This document shows, one piece after another, positions 26,761 through 34,930 of a stretch of 49,085 bases of DNA. The notes under the pieces are model-generated. The model worked only from the letters and a program-made list of their open reading frames with translations, ran no database searches and was not told where the DNA came from. The stretch comes from Candidatus Levyibacteriota bacterium (GTDB lineage Bacteria > Patescibacteriota > Microgenomatia > Levybacterales > UBA12049): positions 1 to 49,085 of the forward strand of contig DAIDHK010000010.1 of the NCBI GenBank assembly GCA_027459725.1. The letters run 5' to 3'. Position 1 is the stretch's first letter, and each line of letters starts with the position of its first letter. Made by a program: the position numbers and the translations under genes.

Positions 26761-27650
26761 ATACTTTGATTTATTTTTTTTACAAACTCCAAAAACATTC
26801 CCCTTACTTGTGAAGGATCATTTTTATCTATAACTGATCTAATAAATCTTAGAACTTTCAAATTCATCTTGGCTTTCTGTTCGAAATACTCAACGGATGC
26901 CAAAGAGTGATAACCCTCTGTGGTACTGCCAACTCTTGTTATACTTTCCTCTACCTTGAATTTAGCCAGATATTTACCCAAAGTGTAATTTCTACTCTCA
27001 GAGCTGTTACATGTTAGAATTAAGTCACCAGTCATACCGATAGTTGCTGCAGGATCAACTATTATATTAAGCTTTTTGAAAAGCTCACTTATCTCTTCCA
27101 TCGCCATCACTATCAAGGCAACTCTGGTATTTACTCCATAACCCAATCCTTCTGAGAGCCCACATATCAGAGCATACATGTTCTTAAATGCACCCGACAA
27201 TTCAAGAGCTTCAACCCCTTTTGCCGGACGAACTATAAAAAAGTCCGTATGAAATAGATTTAATATCTCAGATAAATGCGAACAATTGCCGTTATATCCC
27301 AGGTTCACTACTGTTGGCATTTCGGTTATAACCTCTTGTGCAAAACTTGGACCCAATAATGCATAATATTCAATATGCTCTTTGATAACTTCTTTTATAA
27401 TTTGATATGGTAACAGATGACTCTCCCTTTCAATGCCTTTACTTGTATTAATTATTATTTTTGTGTTCGATTTTAATGATATATATTGTAAGGATGATCT
27501 AATAGATTGCACAGGTACTGCTATAATTAATATCTCCTGATCGTCAGAATATTCTTCACGATCAATAAAACTAATAGTTGTATTGTTTTTTTTTATTACC
27601 GATGCAACTGCTCCTCCCCACACACCTTTTCCCAGTATTTTTATTTTCAT
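26757..27650 (-). CDS. gpsA: Glycerol-3-phosphate dehydrogenase [NAD(P)+]
   Basis: The enzyme reduces dihydroxyacetone phosphate to sn-glycerol-3-phosphate for lipids. 'ILGKGVWGGAVASVIKKN' is the Rossmann loop, and 'LLGPSFAQEV' and 'VEALELSGAFKNMYALICGLSEGLGYG' contain the catalytic Lys region. 'TIGMTGDLILTCNS' and 'SRNYTLG' are also typical. It is a little short (297 against about 330). ATG at 27650 is preferred over the adjacent ATG at 27653 because TATAAT ends exactly 6 bases before it, the usual spacing in this window. Confidence 0.9.
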   Translation of the reverse strand: MKIKILGKGVWGGAVASVIKKNNTTISFIDREEYSDDQEILIIAVPVQSIRSSLQYISLKSNTKIIINTSKGIERESHLLPYQIIKEVIKEHIEYYALLGPSFAQEVITEMPTVVNLGYNGNCSHLSEILNLFHTDFFIVRPAKGVEALELSGAFKNMYALICGLSEGLGYGVNTRVALIVMAMEEISELFKKLNIIVDPAATIGMTGDLILTCNSSESRNYTLGKYLAKFKVEESITRVGSTTEGYHSLASVEYFEQKAKMNLKVLRFIRSVIDKNDPSQVRGMFLEFVKKINQSI

Positions 27651-27745
27651 CATTTGATTATAACCTCAAGCAGGGATAAATACCAAACACTGTTAGTATT
27701 TCTCTAAGATCATGTTGATTCAAGATTTTCATATTCTCTTTATTG

Positions 27746-27774
27746 TTGACATTATATTAAGATTAATATTTACT
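27746..27774 (+). promoter_or_regulatory. Promoter that fixes the start of the pilin-like gene
   Basis: TTGACA (27746-27751), 17 bases, TTTACT (27769-27774), then 6 bases to ATG at 27781. This places the upstream in-frame ATG at 27712 ahead of the promoter, so the apparent N-terminal extension is not translated. Confidence 0.6.
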
Positions 27775-27780
27775 ATATAT

Positions 27781-28398
27781 ATGGATACTGCACCAAATAA
27801 CACTGCTCCTGTTAATCAACCTGTATCTACCCCTCCTATTACACCCGTTAACCCTGTTTCTAATGGAACTTCAAATGACACCCGAACAATTGTGACAGCC
27901 TTGCTCTTACTTTTTCTATATCCGATCGGACTGATAGTTATGTGGAGTTGGACTAAATGGCCTTTATGGTTAAAGATATTATTATCTCTACCCATACTTT
28001 TGTTCGTTGTTGCTATTTTATTTGGCTTAGTTCTAATCGCAATAAATCCATCAAGTCAGTTTGCGACAGCCAACAACACTCAAAGAATGGCGGATATAAC
28101 CTCTATCGATCAAGCTCTTAGCGAATACATAGCCGATAATAAAGGAAAGTTACCTTCTCAAATTCCTTCTAATGCGCAAAACCTTGAAATATCTAAATCT
28201 GGCGCAGACATCTGCAGCGATATTGTAACTACTTACTTACCTAGTTTGCCCGTCGATCCATCCATAGCTGAAAAAAATATTACAGATTGTAACTCAAATT
28301 ATGACACTGGCTTTACCATAACTGTCGGAACTAACAATAAAATTACCATTTATGCTCCTCATGCTGAACTAGGTAAAAAAATCTTATATCCTCTTTAG
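27781..28398 (+). CDS. Membrane protein with pilin-like C-terminal domain
   Basis: A Pro/Asn/Thr-rich N-terminus (about 30 residues) leads to two hydrophobic segments (near 37-55 and 62-87) and then a periplasmic domain. Its 'TQRMADITSIDQALSEYIADNKGKLP' and spaced cysteines (DICSD, TDCNSN) resemble type IV pilin/pseudopilin heads seen in Patescibacteria. No prepilin cleavage site is evident at the N-terminus, so it is not a standard pilin. 205 residues from the promoter-supported start. Confidence 0.7.
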   Translation: MDTAPNNTAPVNQPVSTPPITPVNPVSNGTSNDTRTIVTALLLLFLYPIGLIVMWSWTKWPLWLKILLSLPILLFVVAILFGLVLIAINPSSQFATANNTQRMADITSIDQALSEYIADNKGKLPSQIPSNAQNLEISKSGADICSDIVTTYLPSLPVDPSIAEKNITDCNSNYDTGFTITVGTNNKITIYAPHAELGKKILYPL

Positions 28399-28413
28399 TT
28401 CACAATTGATAAC

Positions 28414-28443
28414 TTGACAATAATATCCTCAATAGTTTAATAT
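28414..28443 (+). promoter_or_regulatory. Promoter of the riboflavin transporter operon
   Basis: TTGACA (28414-28419) is followed after 17-18 bases by TTAATA/TAATAT (28437-28443). Transcription would start near 28450, exactly at the base of the riboswitch P1 stem. Confidence 0.6.
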
Positions 28444-28449
28444 CTATTT

Positions 28450-28571
28450 ATTCTTTCGGGGTTTTGTGTAAATCAAAATCGGTGGTAAACTCCACGAGTC
28501 CTTTTATATATTAAGGACACGAACTGGTGAAAATCCGGTAGCGACCGTACAGTCGGGATAAAAGAAAGATA
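28450..28571 (+). ncRNA. FMN riboswitch (RFN element)
   Basis: P1 pairs TCTTTC (28452-28457) with GAAAGA (28564-28569). Conserved internal parts are in order: TTTTG/CAAAA hairpin, GGTGGTAAACTCCACGAG (28481-28498), CTGGTGAAAATCCGG (28524-28538), GCGACCGTACAGTCGGGATA (28541-28560). These match the FMN aptamer, which binds FMN and usually shuts off riboflavin genes. The downstream genes are a riboflavin-type ECF transporter, which agrees. Cobalamin and other riboswitches were considered and do not fit. Confidence 0.92.
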
Positions 28572-28641
28572 TAATCTGAACATGATATATTGCGGTGTTA
28601 AATACAATGTATATCTTGTAATTAGATTATTGAATATTACA

Positions 28642-28663
28642 CCCCGAAAATCGGGGTTTTTTT
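28642..28663 (+). terminator. Riboswitch-controlled terminator / start-site hairpin
   Basis: CCCCGA-AAA-TCGGGG is followed by seven T and then directly by the ATG of the S-component. An antiterminator is visible: GGTGTTAAATA (28594-28604) can pair with TATTACACC (28636-28644). A further alternative pairs AAGATAT (28566-28572) with ATATCTT (28611-28617), which would open P1. The GGGG arm is the only Shine-Dalgarno-like sequence for the gene, so the same hairpin may also block translation. Confidence 0.8.
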
Positions 28664-29233
28664 ATGGGAAAAAATAGATTAACAACTAGAGAAATGGCAA
28701 TAGCAGCAGGACTTGCAGCTTTTTCAGCTGTTGTCCAGCTAATTCATATTGGTTACGAATCTCCACAGTTTGGCATGTGGATCGATATAGTCGCAGTAAC
28801 CTGGATCATAGGACTTTTCCTTTTTGGTCTGAGAGTTTCTTTCATTGTCTCTTTACTTGGCGCTATTATTATTACACTTTTTGCTCCAGATACATGGTTG
28901 GGTGCTATTACAAAATGGCTTGCCAGTTTTCCAGGCTGGTTTATTCTTGGAATATGGTTAATGAACAAGCAGACTCCTTATGAATATTATAAAAAATTTT
29001 CACATTTACTTATTCCTTTAATTGTGGCGATTATAATTAGATGTGCGATAATTATACCTGTTGACTATTATTATGCCATTCCAATCTGGACGGGAATGTC
29101 TGCAGCTAAGGCTATGATTGCCATACCTTGGTATATCATTGGTCTATTCAATATCGCTCAAAGCCTGGTAGATGTTATTTTAGCTTGGCTTTTGGTCTAT
29201 AAATTCCGCCTTGACCGATTCGCCTCTAAATAG
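28664..29233 (+). CDS. ECF transporter S-component, riboflavin (RibU-like)
   Basis: This is a 189-residue membrane protein with about six hydrophobic segments. The N-terminal 'LTTREMAIAAGLAAFSAVVQLI' is typical of ECF S-components. It binds vitamin outside and hands it to the T/ATPase module. Riboflavin specificity is inferred from the FMN riboswitch directly upstream and the riboflavin kinase nearby. It starts on the last T of the terminator and is followed 16 bases later by the ATPase gene. Confidence 0.85.
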   Translation: MGKNRLTTREMAIAAGLAAFSAVVQLIHIGYESPQFGMWIDIVAVTWIIGLFLFGLRVSFIVSLLGAIIITLFAPDTWLGAITKWLASFPGWFILGIWLMNKQTPYEYYKKFSHLLIPLIVAIIIRCAIIIPVDYYYAIPIWTGMSAAKAMIAIPWYIIGLFNIAQSLVDVILAWLLVYKFRLDRFASK

Positions 29234-29249
29234 GTTACAATAAATTTTT

Positions 29250-29987
29250 ATGAATGGTATTTCTTTAGAAAAAGTTTCCTTTCGTTACAGCACCAGTAAA
29301 GTATTACAATTAAAAGATGTTTCTTTTAATATTCCTGTCGGTAGTTTCTACGGTATCACTGGTTTGAATGGCTCCGGCAAAACAACTATCAGCTTAATGC
29401 TAAACGGTCTAATTCCCCATGAAATTCAAGGGAAATTAGACGGAACTATACTTATTGATAATGAAGATACTAAAAAACACCCACTTAGTTATTTCGCCCA
29501 AAAAGTAGGTATGCTGTTTCAAAATCCAGATTTTATGTTGTTTAACTTAACAGTTTATGAAGAAGTAGCATTTGGACTAAAAAACTTTCATCTGCCAGTC
29601 ACAGATGAGGCAATTGGTAAATCACTGGCCTCAGTGGGACTGGCTGGTTTCGAACAAAGAGATCCACAAACCCTATCACTAGGAGAAAAGCAAAAGGTTG
29701 CTTTAGCTTGTATTCTTGCCTTAAATACTCCCTATATTATTCTTGATGAACCTGTAGCCATGCTAGACTATAGAGGTGCTGTAAATCTTTATGAATTGCT
29801 GGAAAAATTAAACAAACAATCTGGCAAAACGATTATAGTTGTCGAGCATGACACCGAGTTTCTACTTCGACATACTCAGAGGACTTTGGTACTGCATGAG
29901 GGAGTTCCAATCTTTGATGATACAACCCAAAATGTTTTTAAAAATAAAAAAAAGCTACAAGAGATTGGCATAAAGGTCCCTAGATAA
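29250..29987 (+). CDS. ECF transporter ATPase
   Basis: This ABC ATPase of 245 residues has Walker A GLNGSGKTT near 39-47, Q-loop MLFQNPD, signature LSLGEKQKVA near 142, Walker B YIILDEPVAMLD and H-loop VVEHD. Only one ATPase gene is present, so it probably works as a homodimer rather than an EcfA1/A2 pair. It lies in an S-A-T operon dedicated to riboflavin under the FMN riboswitch. Confidence 0.9.
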   Translation: MNGISLEKVSFRYSTSKVLQLKDVSFNIPVGSFYGITGLNGSGKTTISLMLNGLIPHEIQGKLDGTILIDNEDTKKHPLSYFAQKVGMLFQNPDFMLFNLTVYEEVAFGLKNFHLPVTDEAIGKSLASVGLAGFEQRDPQTLSLGEKQKVALACILALNTPYIILDEPVAMLDYRGAVNLYELLEKLNKQSGKTIIVVEHDTEFLLRHTQRTLVLHEGVPIFDDTTQNVFKNKKKLQEIGIKVPR

Positions 29988-29991
29988 TTAT

Positions 29992-30573
29992 ATGAAAAAA
30001 ATGTGGTCAATTTTTAAGTTATTATCTCTATTTATATTTAATTCCTTAGTTATTTTTTTCCCAAATCCCATTTGGCTTTCTCTTATTTTTATTGTGGTTT
30101 TGGGATTACTTATAAGGCTTAAAAGTCCTCTTAGAAATCGCTTAAAAACTATTTTGATAATTGCTCTTATGATTGTAATTTTCCAGCTTATTTTTAATTC
30201 TGCCATTCCTTTGAGTCAACGTCTTTTGTTTGGCTATGTAAGTGCTCTGCGTATCACTCTTATAAGCTTGTCTGTCCTGTTATTTCTTTCAATAACATCT
30301 CTAGTAGCTATTATGGATATTTTTTCTTTTCTACCCAGGAATTGGCAGTTGCTCTTACTTTTAACTTTGTATATGATTCCTGCCATTCTTAGCGAAGCGG
30401 ATAAAATAAAAATAGTACAATACTCACGAGGAGCAACACTCAGAAACCGTAATTATTTCTCCAACCTTGCAGCGATACTTCTTCCTTTATTACATCGAGT
30501 CTTCCAACGTGCGGAAATACTATCTTTTACTATAGTTTCTCGTGGTTATGAGGAAAACACTACAACATCATAA
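29992..30573 (+). CDS. ECF transporter T-component (short)
   Basis: This is a 193-residue membrane protein, shorter than the usual 250-270. The coupling motifs that contact the ATPase are kept: QYSRGATLRNR and IVSRGYEEN near the C-terminus. Four to five hydrophobic helices precede them. It starts 4 bases after the ATPase stop and ends overlapping the convergent riboflavin kinase by 6 bases. Confidence 0.85.
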   Translation: MKKMWSIFKLLSLFIFNSLVIFFPNPIWLSLIFIVVLGLLIRLKSPLRNRLKTILIIALMIVIFQLIFNSAIPLSQRLLFGYVSALRITLISLSVLLFLSITSLVAIMDIFSFLPRNWQLLLLLTLYMIPAILSEADKIKIVQYSRGATLRNRNYFSNLAAILLPLLHRVFQRAEILSFTIVSRGYEENTTTS

Positions 30574-30936
30574 TTTAAACAATCTTTTAACGCTCTCCAC
30601 ATCTTCCTGCATTTGATCAATTAAAGCTTTTTCCGAATTAAATTTTTTACTTCCCCTTAATTTTTTGTATAATTTAACACTTATCCACTTATCATAAATT
30701 ATTTTGTCGAAGTGAAGTATATATGTTTCTGATTGATATTTTCTCTCATTAAACGTTTCAGCTCTTCCAATAAATGTAGCAGCGTAAAAAATCTTTTTGT
30801 CTATTAACACCTGTGAGGCATATACACCTTCAGTTATTTGTCGATGGATATAAACATTTGCCGTAGGAAACCCTAATCTTCTGCCACGTTTATTTCCATG
30901 TCTGACTTTTCCTCTAATTAAATTGAGATATTTCAT
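30568..30936 (-). CDS. Stand-alone riboflavin kinase
   Basis: The protein corresponds only to the C-terminal kinase domain of RibF (122 residues). 'GKVRHGNKRGRRLGFPTAN' is the nucleotide/flavin-binding signature. 'GVYASQVLID', 'ETFNERKYQSETYILHF' and the basic 'KLRGSKKFNSEKAL' follow. It makes FMN from riboflavin; the FAD synthetase domain is missing, so FAD must come from another gene. TATAAT lies 7 bases before ATG (leaderless). It is tail-to-tail with the riboflavin transporter operon. Confidence 0.88.
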   Translation of the reverse strand: MKYLNLIRGKVRHGNKRGRRLGFPTANVYIHRQITEGVYASQVLIDKKIFYAATFIGRAETFNERKYQSETYILHFDKIIYDKWISVKLYKKLRGSKKFNSEKALIDQMQEDVESVKRLFKL

Positions 30937-31021
30937 ATTATCAATTATACCCCATTAAACTACCAAAGATGTAAATTAAGATTGATAGCGTTTTATACTT
31001 TGATTTATTGATATATACATA

Positions 31022-31741
31022 TCAATACTCTTCAAGATATCCATCAAAACTATCTGTCTTAATGCGAATATTATTTATATGCATGCTTTCCAATATTTCT
31101 ATAGTTGCGTCTACAAACCCCGGAGGACCTGAGATATAACTTACTGTATCATTGTCAAATGAAACTATCTCTTCTAATTTTTCTTTCGTCAGTCTACCCT
31201 CTTTCTGTGTGACTATATAATGTATTTTTAGATTGTTTAATTCTCTCTGCAAAGTGTTTAATTCATTTTTGAAGATGAATTCTTCATTATTGTTAAGATA
31301 GATAAGCGTAATATCATCCTTTGTTATTTTTGGGTATTTGGGATAATTCTTCTGTTTTTTTTGAATTTTTTCAAAAACTAACATGGATCTAAAAGGTGTA
31401 ATTCCGATGCCACCCGCTATAAATATTGCTTTATGCTCTGGTAGATAATTAAATGTATTTCCATAAATCCTCATTAGCAAAACATCTCCAATTCTTAATT
31501 TTGCCAGTCTGCTTTTATATTCAGTTATACCCCTGCGAAATGTGATCACTAGATAATCTTCTGTTGGAGAAGAAGAGAAAGAGAAGGTTTTGAAATAGAC
31601 ACTTTGGTCTTCGAAACTTAAATCTGCGCATTCGCCCGGTGTAAAATCAAATCCCTGAGGTTTTATAAAATATATCGAAAGACAATCACTGCCTACTTGC
31701 ATTATCTTGTTTACTTTTATTTTAAATATGTTTTCACCCAT
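31022..31741 (-). CDS. Ferredoxin reductase-like flavoprotein (FNR superfamily)
   Basis: The FAD-binding beta barrel occupies residues 1-100. 'FKTFSFSSSP' takes the place of the RxYS motif. The NAD(P) domain follows with AGGIGITPFRSM near 111-122 and 'YISGPPGFVDA' near 203. The C-terminus 'IKTDSFDGY' is typical of the family. No iron-sulfur domain is attached, so the electron partner is unknown. It is divergent from the ATP-citrate lyase operon; TATAAT lies 16 bases upstream of its ATG. Confidence 0.85.
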   Translation of the reverse strand: MGENIFKIKVNKIMQVGSDCLSIYFIKPQGFDFTPGECADLSFEDQSVYFKTFSFSSSPTEDYLVITFRRGITEYKSRLAKLRIGDVLLMRIYGNTFNYLPEHKAIFIAGGIGITPFRSMLVFEKIQKKQKNYPKYPKITKDDITLIYLNNNEEFIFKNELNTLQRELNNLKIHYIVTQKEGRLTKEKLEEIVSFDNDTVSYISGPPGFVDATIEILESMHINNIRIKTDSFDGYLEEY

Positions 31742-31812
31742 ACAAATAACTTTTGTAATTATACATTCTGACTATGATTAAAACTACCTTTAGTTCATAT
31801 AACCATAACTGT

Positions 31813-31841
31813 TTGTAATAGAAATCACAAAAAGCTATACT
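31813..31841 (+). promoter_or_regulatory. Promoter of the ATP-citrate lyase operon
   Basis: TTGTAA (31813-31818), 17 bases, TATACT (31836-31841), then 7 bases to ATG at 31849. A leaderless transcript is predicted. Confidence 0.6.
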
Positions 31842-31848
31842 TTCACAT

Positions 31849-33057
31849 ATGGCAAGAGCAAAACTCAGTGAATTTAAAGCAAAACAGATACTAACACGGG
31901 CTTTAGGTATACCATTTACAGGATATGAAATTACCTCAGAAAACATACACAAAGTTGTAACAATAAATTCAGGGGATAAAAATAATCAGACATATGTCGT
32001 AAAGGTAGATCAGGGTGTTAAAGGTAGATTTAAAAAAGGCTTGGTAGCTATAGACAAACCCATAGAACAAATTCCCTCTATCATCAAAAAATGGGAACAA
32101 AATGGTTATAAACAATTTTATCTGGAACCTTTTATAAATCATTTGACTCAGGAAGAAAAATATTTATCAATTGAGAGGACCAGAGATGGATTTAAAATCC
32201 TATTCAGCCAAATTGGTGGTATTAATATTGAAGAACATCCCGAATCTATTCAAGAGATAGTCCTCCCCTATGAAAATAAATCAGGAGAAGATGTGCAAAA
32301 AATCATACATCATTTAAGTCTTCATGAGAAATCATTTACAAGTATGCTAAAGGCTTTTGATGATAATTATTTTGCATTTCTCGAGATAAATCCCTTGCTA
32401 ATAAATGCTGATCGAATTATTCTTTTAGACGCTGCTGTAGAAGTAGATAGTAGTGCTGAGTTTTTCTTGTCAGATGGATCCTGGACATCTAGAGATTTTA
32501 ATGACTACTCATCAAGCACTAAAACACAAGAAGAAAAAGTTGTTGCAGATCTTGCGAGACACAGTACTGCTGCTTTTAATTTAACACTTCTTAACCCTAA
32601 CAGCAACCTCTTCATGTTATTATCAGGCGGTGGTGCCAGTATTGTATTAGCAGATGAGGCTTTTAATCAAGGCTTTGGTAATATAATAGCCAACTATGGA
32701 GAAAGTAGCGGTAGCCCCACAACTGAAGAGTCATATTTATACTCAAAACAACTAATTTCTCTACTTAAAAAATCTACAGCTCCTAAAAAATCATTACTGA
32801 TTGCAGGCGGCGTAGCCAATTTTACTGATGTACGCAAAACTTTTCAGGGTGTCATTCAAGCTCTGGAGGAAGAGAAAACAAACCTGCAAAAATTAGGTGT
32901 AAAAATTTTTGTCCGCCGTGGTGGACCACATCAGGCAGAGGGACTAAACTTAATGCGTGACTTTTTGCAGAAAAATAATCTTTTTGGAGAAGTCGCCGGT
33001 CCTGAAATGATCTTAACTGGAATTGTTGATAAAACACTGAATTTTATACAAGAATAA
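31849..33057 (+). CDS. aclB: ATP-citrate lyase subunit, ATP-grasp type (AclB-like)
   Basis: At 402 residues it has the size and layout of the small ATP-citrate lyase subunit (about 398), related to succinyl-CoA synthetase beta. Visible are 'VVKVDQGVKGRFKKGLV', 'FYLEPFINH', 'YFAFLEINPLLI' and the C-terminal CoA-ligase part 'LLSGGGASIVLADEAF', 'NYGESSGSPTTEE', 'LIAGGVANFTDV'. With the next gene it would cleave citrate with ATP and CoA to acetyl-CoA and oxaloacetate. Gene order B-then-A matches green sulfur bacteria. A plain succinyl-CoA synthetase is unlikely given the citrate-synthase-type partner. Confidence 0.85.
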   Translation: MARAKLSEFKAKQILTRALGIPFTGYEITSENIHKVVTINSGDKNNQTYVVKVDQGVKGRFKKGLVAIDKPIEQIPSIIKKWEQNGYKQFYLEPFINHLTQEEKYLSIERTRDGFKILFSQIGGINIEEHPESIQEIVLPYENKSGEDVQKIIHHLSLHEKSFTSMLKAFDDNYFAFLEINPLLINADRIILLDAAVEVDSSAEFFLSDGSWTSRDFNDYSSSTKTQEEKVVADLARHSTAAFNLTLLNPNSNLFMLLSGGGASIVLADEAFNQGFGNIIANYGESSGSPTTEESYLYSKQLISLLKKSTAPKKSLLIAGGVANFTDVRKTFQGVIQALEEEKTNLQKLGVKIFVRRGGPHQAEGLNLMRDFLQKNNLFGEVAGPEMILTGIVDKTLNFIQE

Positions 33058-33068
33058 CTTTTTAAATT

Positions 33069-34859
33069 ATGCTAAATATATCAGCTATAAGGAATATTGA
33101 TCCTAAAATTCTTGTTTTGGGCAACTATCCTGTCATACAGTCAATACTGGATTTCGATTATCTCAGTAGAAAACAGAGTCCAAGTGTATTAGCAATTATT
33201 GCTTCAGGAAAAAAATTTCAGAAATATTTTTTTGGTAAGCAGCAAATCCTTATTCCTACCTATCCGGATATTAAAAACTTACCAGATGAATATAAAAAAC
33301 AAATAAACCTATGTCTGAATGTACTATCCAACCGACGTATACTTTCCAGTACTGAGGAAACTTTTATGACACTACCAAACTTGACAGGCGGTGTAATTTT
33401 CGCAGAAAATGTTCCTGAAAAACATGCTTTAGAAATCGAACAGCTAGCAAAAAAATATCAAAAATGGATAATAGGTCCTGCCAGTATAGGTTTACTAATC
33501 CCCCAACATTTAAAACTAGGAGTCATTGGCGGTGTGGACGCAAGACAATTCCTGCAGTCTAATCTGTTACAAGTTGGTGATATCGCTGTACTCTCTGCAT
33601 CAGGCGGAATGACCGGTGAGCTTATGAACGTAGTAGCTCAATCAGGCAGACATTTATCTTTTGCTCTGTCTTTTGGAGGCGATCGCTTCCCCGTTCTTAC
33701 TCCAAAAGATGCTTTTTTAACAGCTGAAGCTGACTCTCAAACCAGCACTATTATTTATTACGGAGAACTGGGAGGATATGATGAATATGAAATTATTGAA
33801 CTATTAAAAAATAAAAAGATCACTAAAGAAGTTATTTGTTACATAGGGGGAGCTATTGCCACTCTATTCCCTCAATCCCCACAGTTTGGTCATGCCAAAG
33901 CCATGGCCAAAAATGATAAAGAAACTGCACAAGCAAAACGGAAAGCTTTAAAATCTGCTGGAGCAAAAGTTGGAGAAACATTTAATGAATTTGTAGAGTT
34001 GATCAATCAGGGTAAACATGAGAAAATCAGATTGCATATAGTTTCCAACCTACAAAACATGATGGATAAAATTTCTCAGCGCAAAGAACCACTTATAACC
34101 ACTACCATTTCTGCAGATATTGATGGACAGCCTACCTTACTTGGACAACCACTTCTGGATCTGGCCAAAAACAATTCATTTGCAAACATTGTCGGCTCTT
34201 TATTCCTGGGAAGAAAGCTGTTATCTAAAGATACTGAGAATTTTATTGATATTGTGCTCAAAACGACAGTTGATCATGGGCCATATGTCTCAGGTGCAAT
34301 GAATACAATTGTTACCGCCCGGGCAGGCAAAGATTTAGTATCGTCACTAGCCGCTGGTCTTTTAACCATTGGCCCACGTTTCGGCGGAGCTACTAATGAA
34401 GCTGCCAATCATTGGCTAACTGGCGTAAGTAATAATATAAAACCTGAAGATTTCGTCGAACAGATTGCCAAACAGGGAAAAAGAATTCCCGGAATCGGAC
34501 ATCGAAAATATCGCGTAGATCATCCAGATCCTCGGGTAAAACTTCTATTGGATTATACAAAAAGTCTGACAGAAAAAAGATTTACTGAATACGCATTGCA
34601 TATCGAAAAAATCACGACAGTTAAAAAAGGTAATTTAATTTTGAATGTAGACGGTACAATCGCATGTATCATGCTGGATATACTTTCTGAGAAAGAGAAA
34701 CTGACTGATGAGCAACTAAAACAACTGGTAAATGCTGAATTTTTTAATACTCTTTTCGTGCTATCGAGGTCAGTTGGCTTTATCGCTCATTTTCTAGACC
34801 AAAAACGACTCGATGAGGGACTATTTAGGTTGCCGGAAGAATTGGTGGCTAAAATATAA
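33069..34859 (+). CDS. aclA: ATP-citrate lyase subunit with citryl-CoA lyase domain (AclA-like)
   Basis: The first part (to about 320) is CoA-ligase alpha-like, with 'LSASGGMTGELMNVVAQSGRH' and the phospho-His motif QFGHAKAM near 275. The C-terminal 270 residues are the citrate-synthase-like citryl-CoA lyase: 'LTIGPRFGGATNEAANHWL', 'GIGHRKYRVDHPDPRV' near 475, 'LILNVDGTIACIMLDIL', 'FLDQKRLDEGL'. These match the C-terminal half of animal ACLY closely. The length of 596 agrees with AclA (about 610). It lies 11 bases after aclB without a clear ribosome binding site. Confidence 0.9.
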   Translation: MLNISAIRNIDPKILVLGNYPVIQSILDFDYLSRKQSPSVLAIIASGKKFQKYFFGKQQILIPTYPDIKNLPDEYKKQINLCLNVLSNRRILSSTEETFMTLPNLTGGVIFAENVPEKHALEIEQLAKKYQKWIIGPASIGLLIPQHLKLGVIGGVDARQFLQSNLLQVGDIAVLSASGGMTGELMNVVAQSGRHLSFALSFGGDRFPVLTPKDAFLTAEADSQTSTIIYYGELGGYDEYEIIELLKNKKITKEVICYIGGAIATLFPQSPQFGHAKAMAKNDKETAQAKRKALKSAGAKVGETFNEFVELINQGKHEKIRLHIVSNLQNMMDKISQRKEPLITTTISADIDGQPTLLGQPLLDLAKNNSFANIVGSLFLGRKLLSKDTENFIDIVLKTTVDHGPYVSGAMNTIVTARAGKDLVSSLAAGLLTIGPRFGGATNEAANHWLTGVSNNIKPEDFVEQIAKQGKRIPGIGHRKYRVDHPDPRVKLLLDYTKSLTEKRFTEYALHIEKITTVKKGNLILNVDGTIACIMLDILSEKEKLTDEQLKQLVNAEFFNTLFVLSRSVGFIAHFLDQKRLDEGLFRLPEELVAKI

Positions 34860-34886
34860 GTATACTTTAGTATTAATGTGCATTTA

Positions 34887-34915
34887 TTGACATAACAAAA
34901 GCTAAAGTATATAAA
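34887..34915 (+). promoter_or_regulatory. Promoter of the threonine degradation pair
   Basis: A consensus TTGACA (34887-34892), 17 bases, and TATAAA (34910-34915) lie 15 bases before the ATG at 34931. The leader would be about 9 bases. Confidence 0.65.
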
Positions 34916-34930
34916 TACAGTATTGTAAAA

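Noticed and set aside
27712-27780. 23-residue N-terminal extension of the pilin-like protein
   Set aside because: TTGACA-N17-TTTACT ends 6 bases before ATG 27781, so the upstream ATG is before the transcript start.
28450-28571. Cobalamin or other riboswitch upstream of the ECF genes
   Set aside because: The order of conserved blocks (GGTGGTAAA, CACGAG, CTGGTGAAA, AGTCGGGAT) fits the FMN element, not the B12 box.
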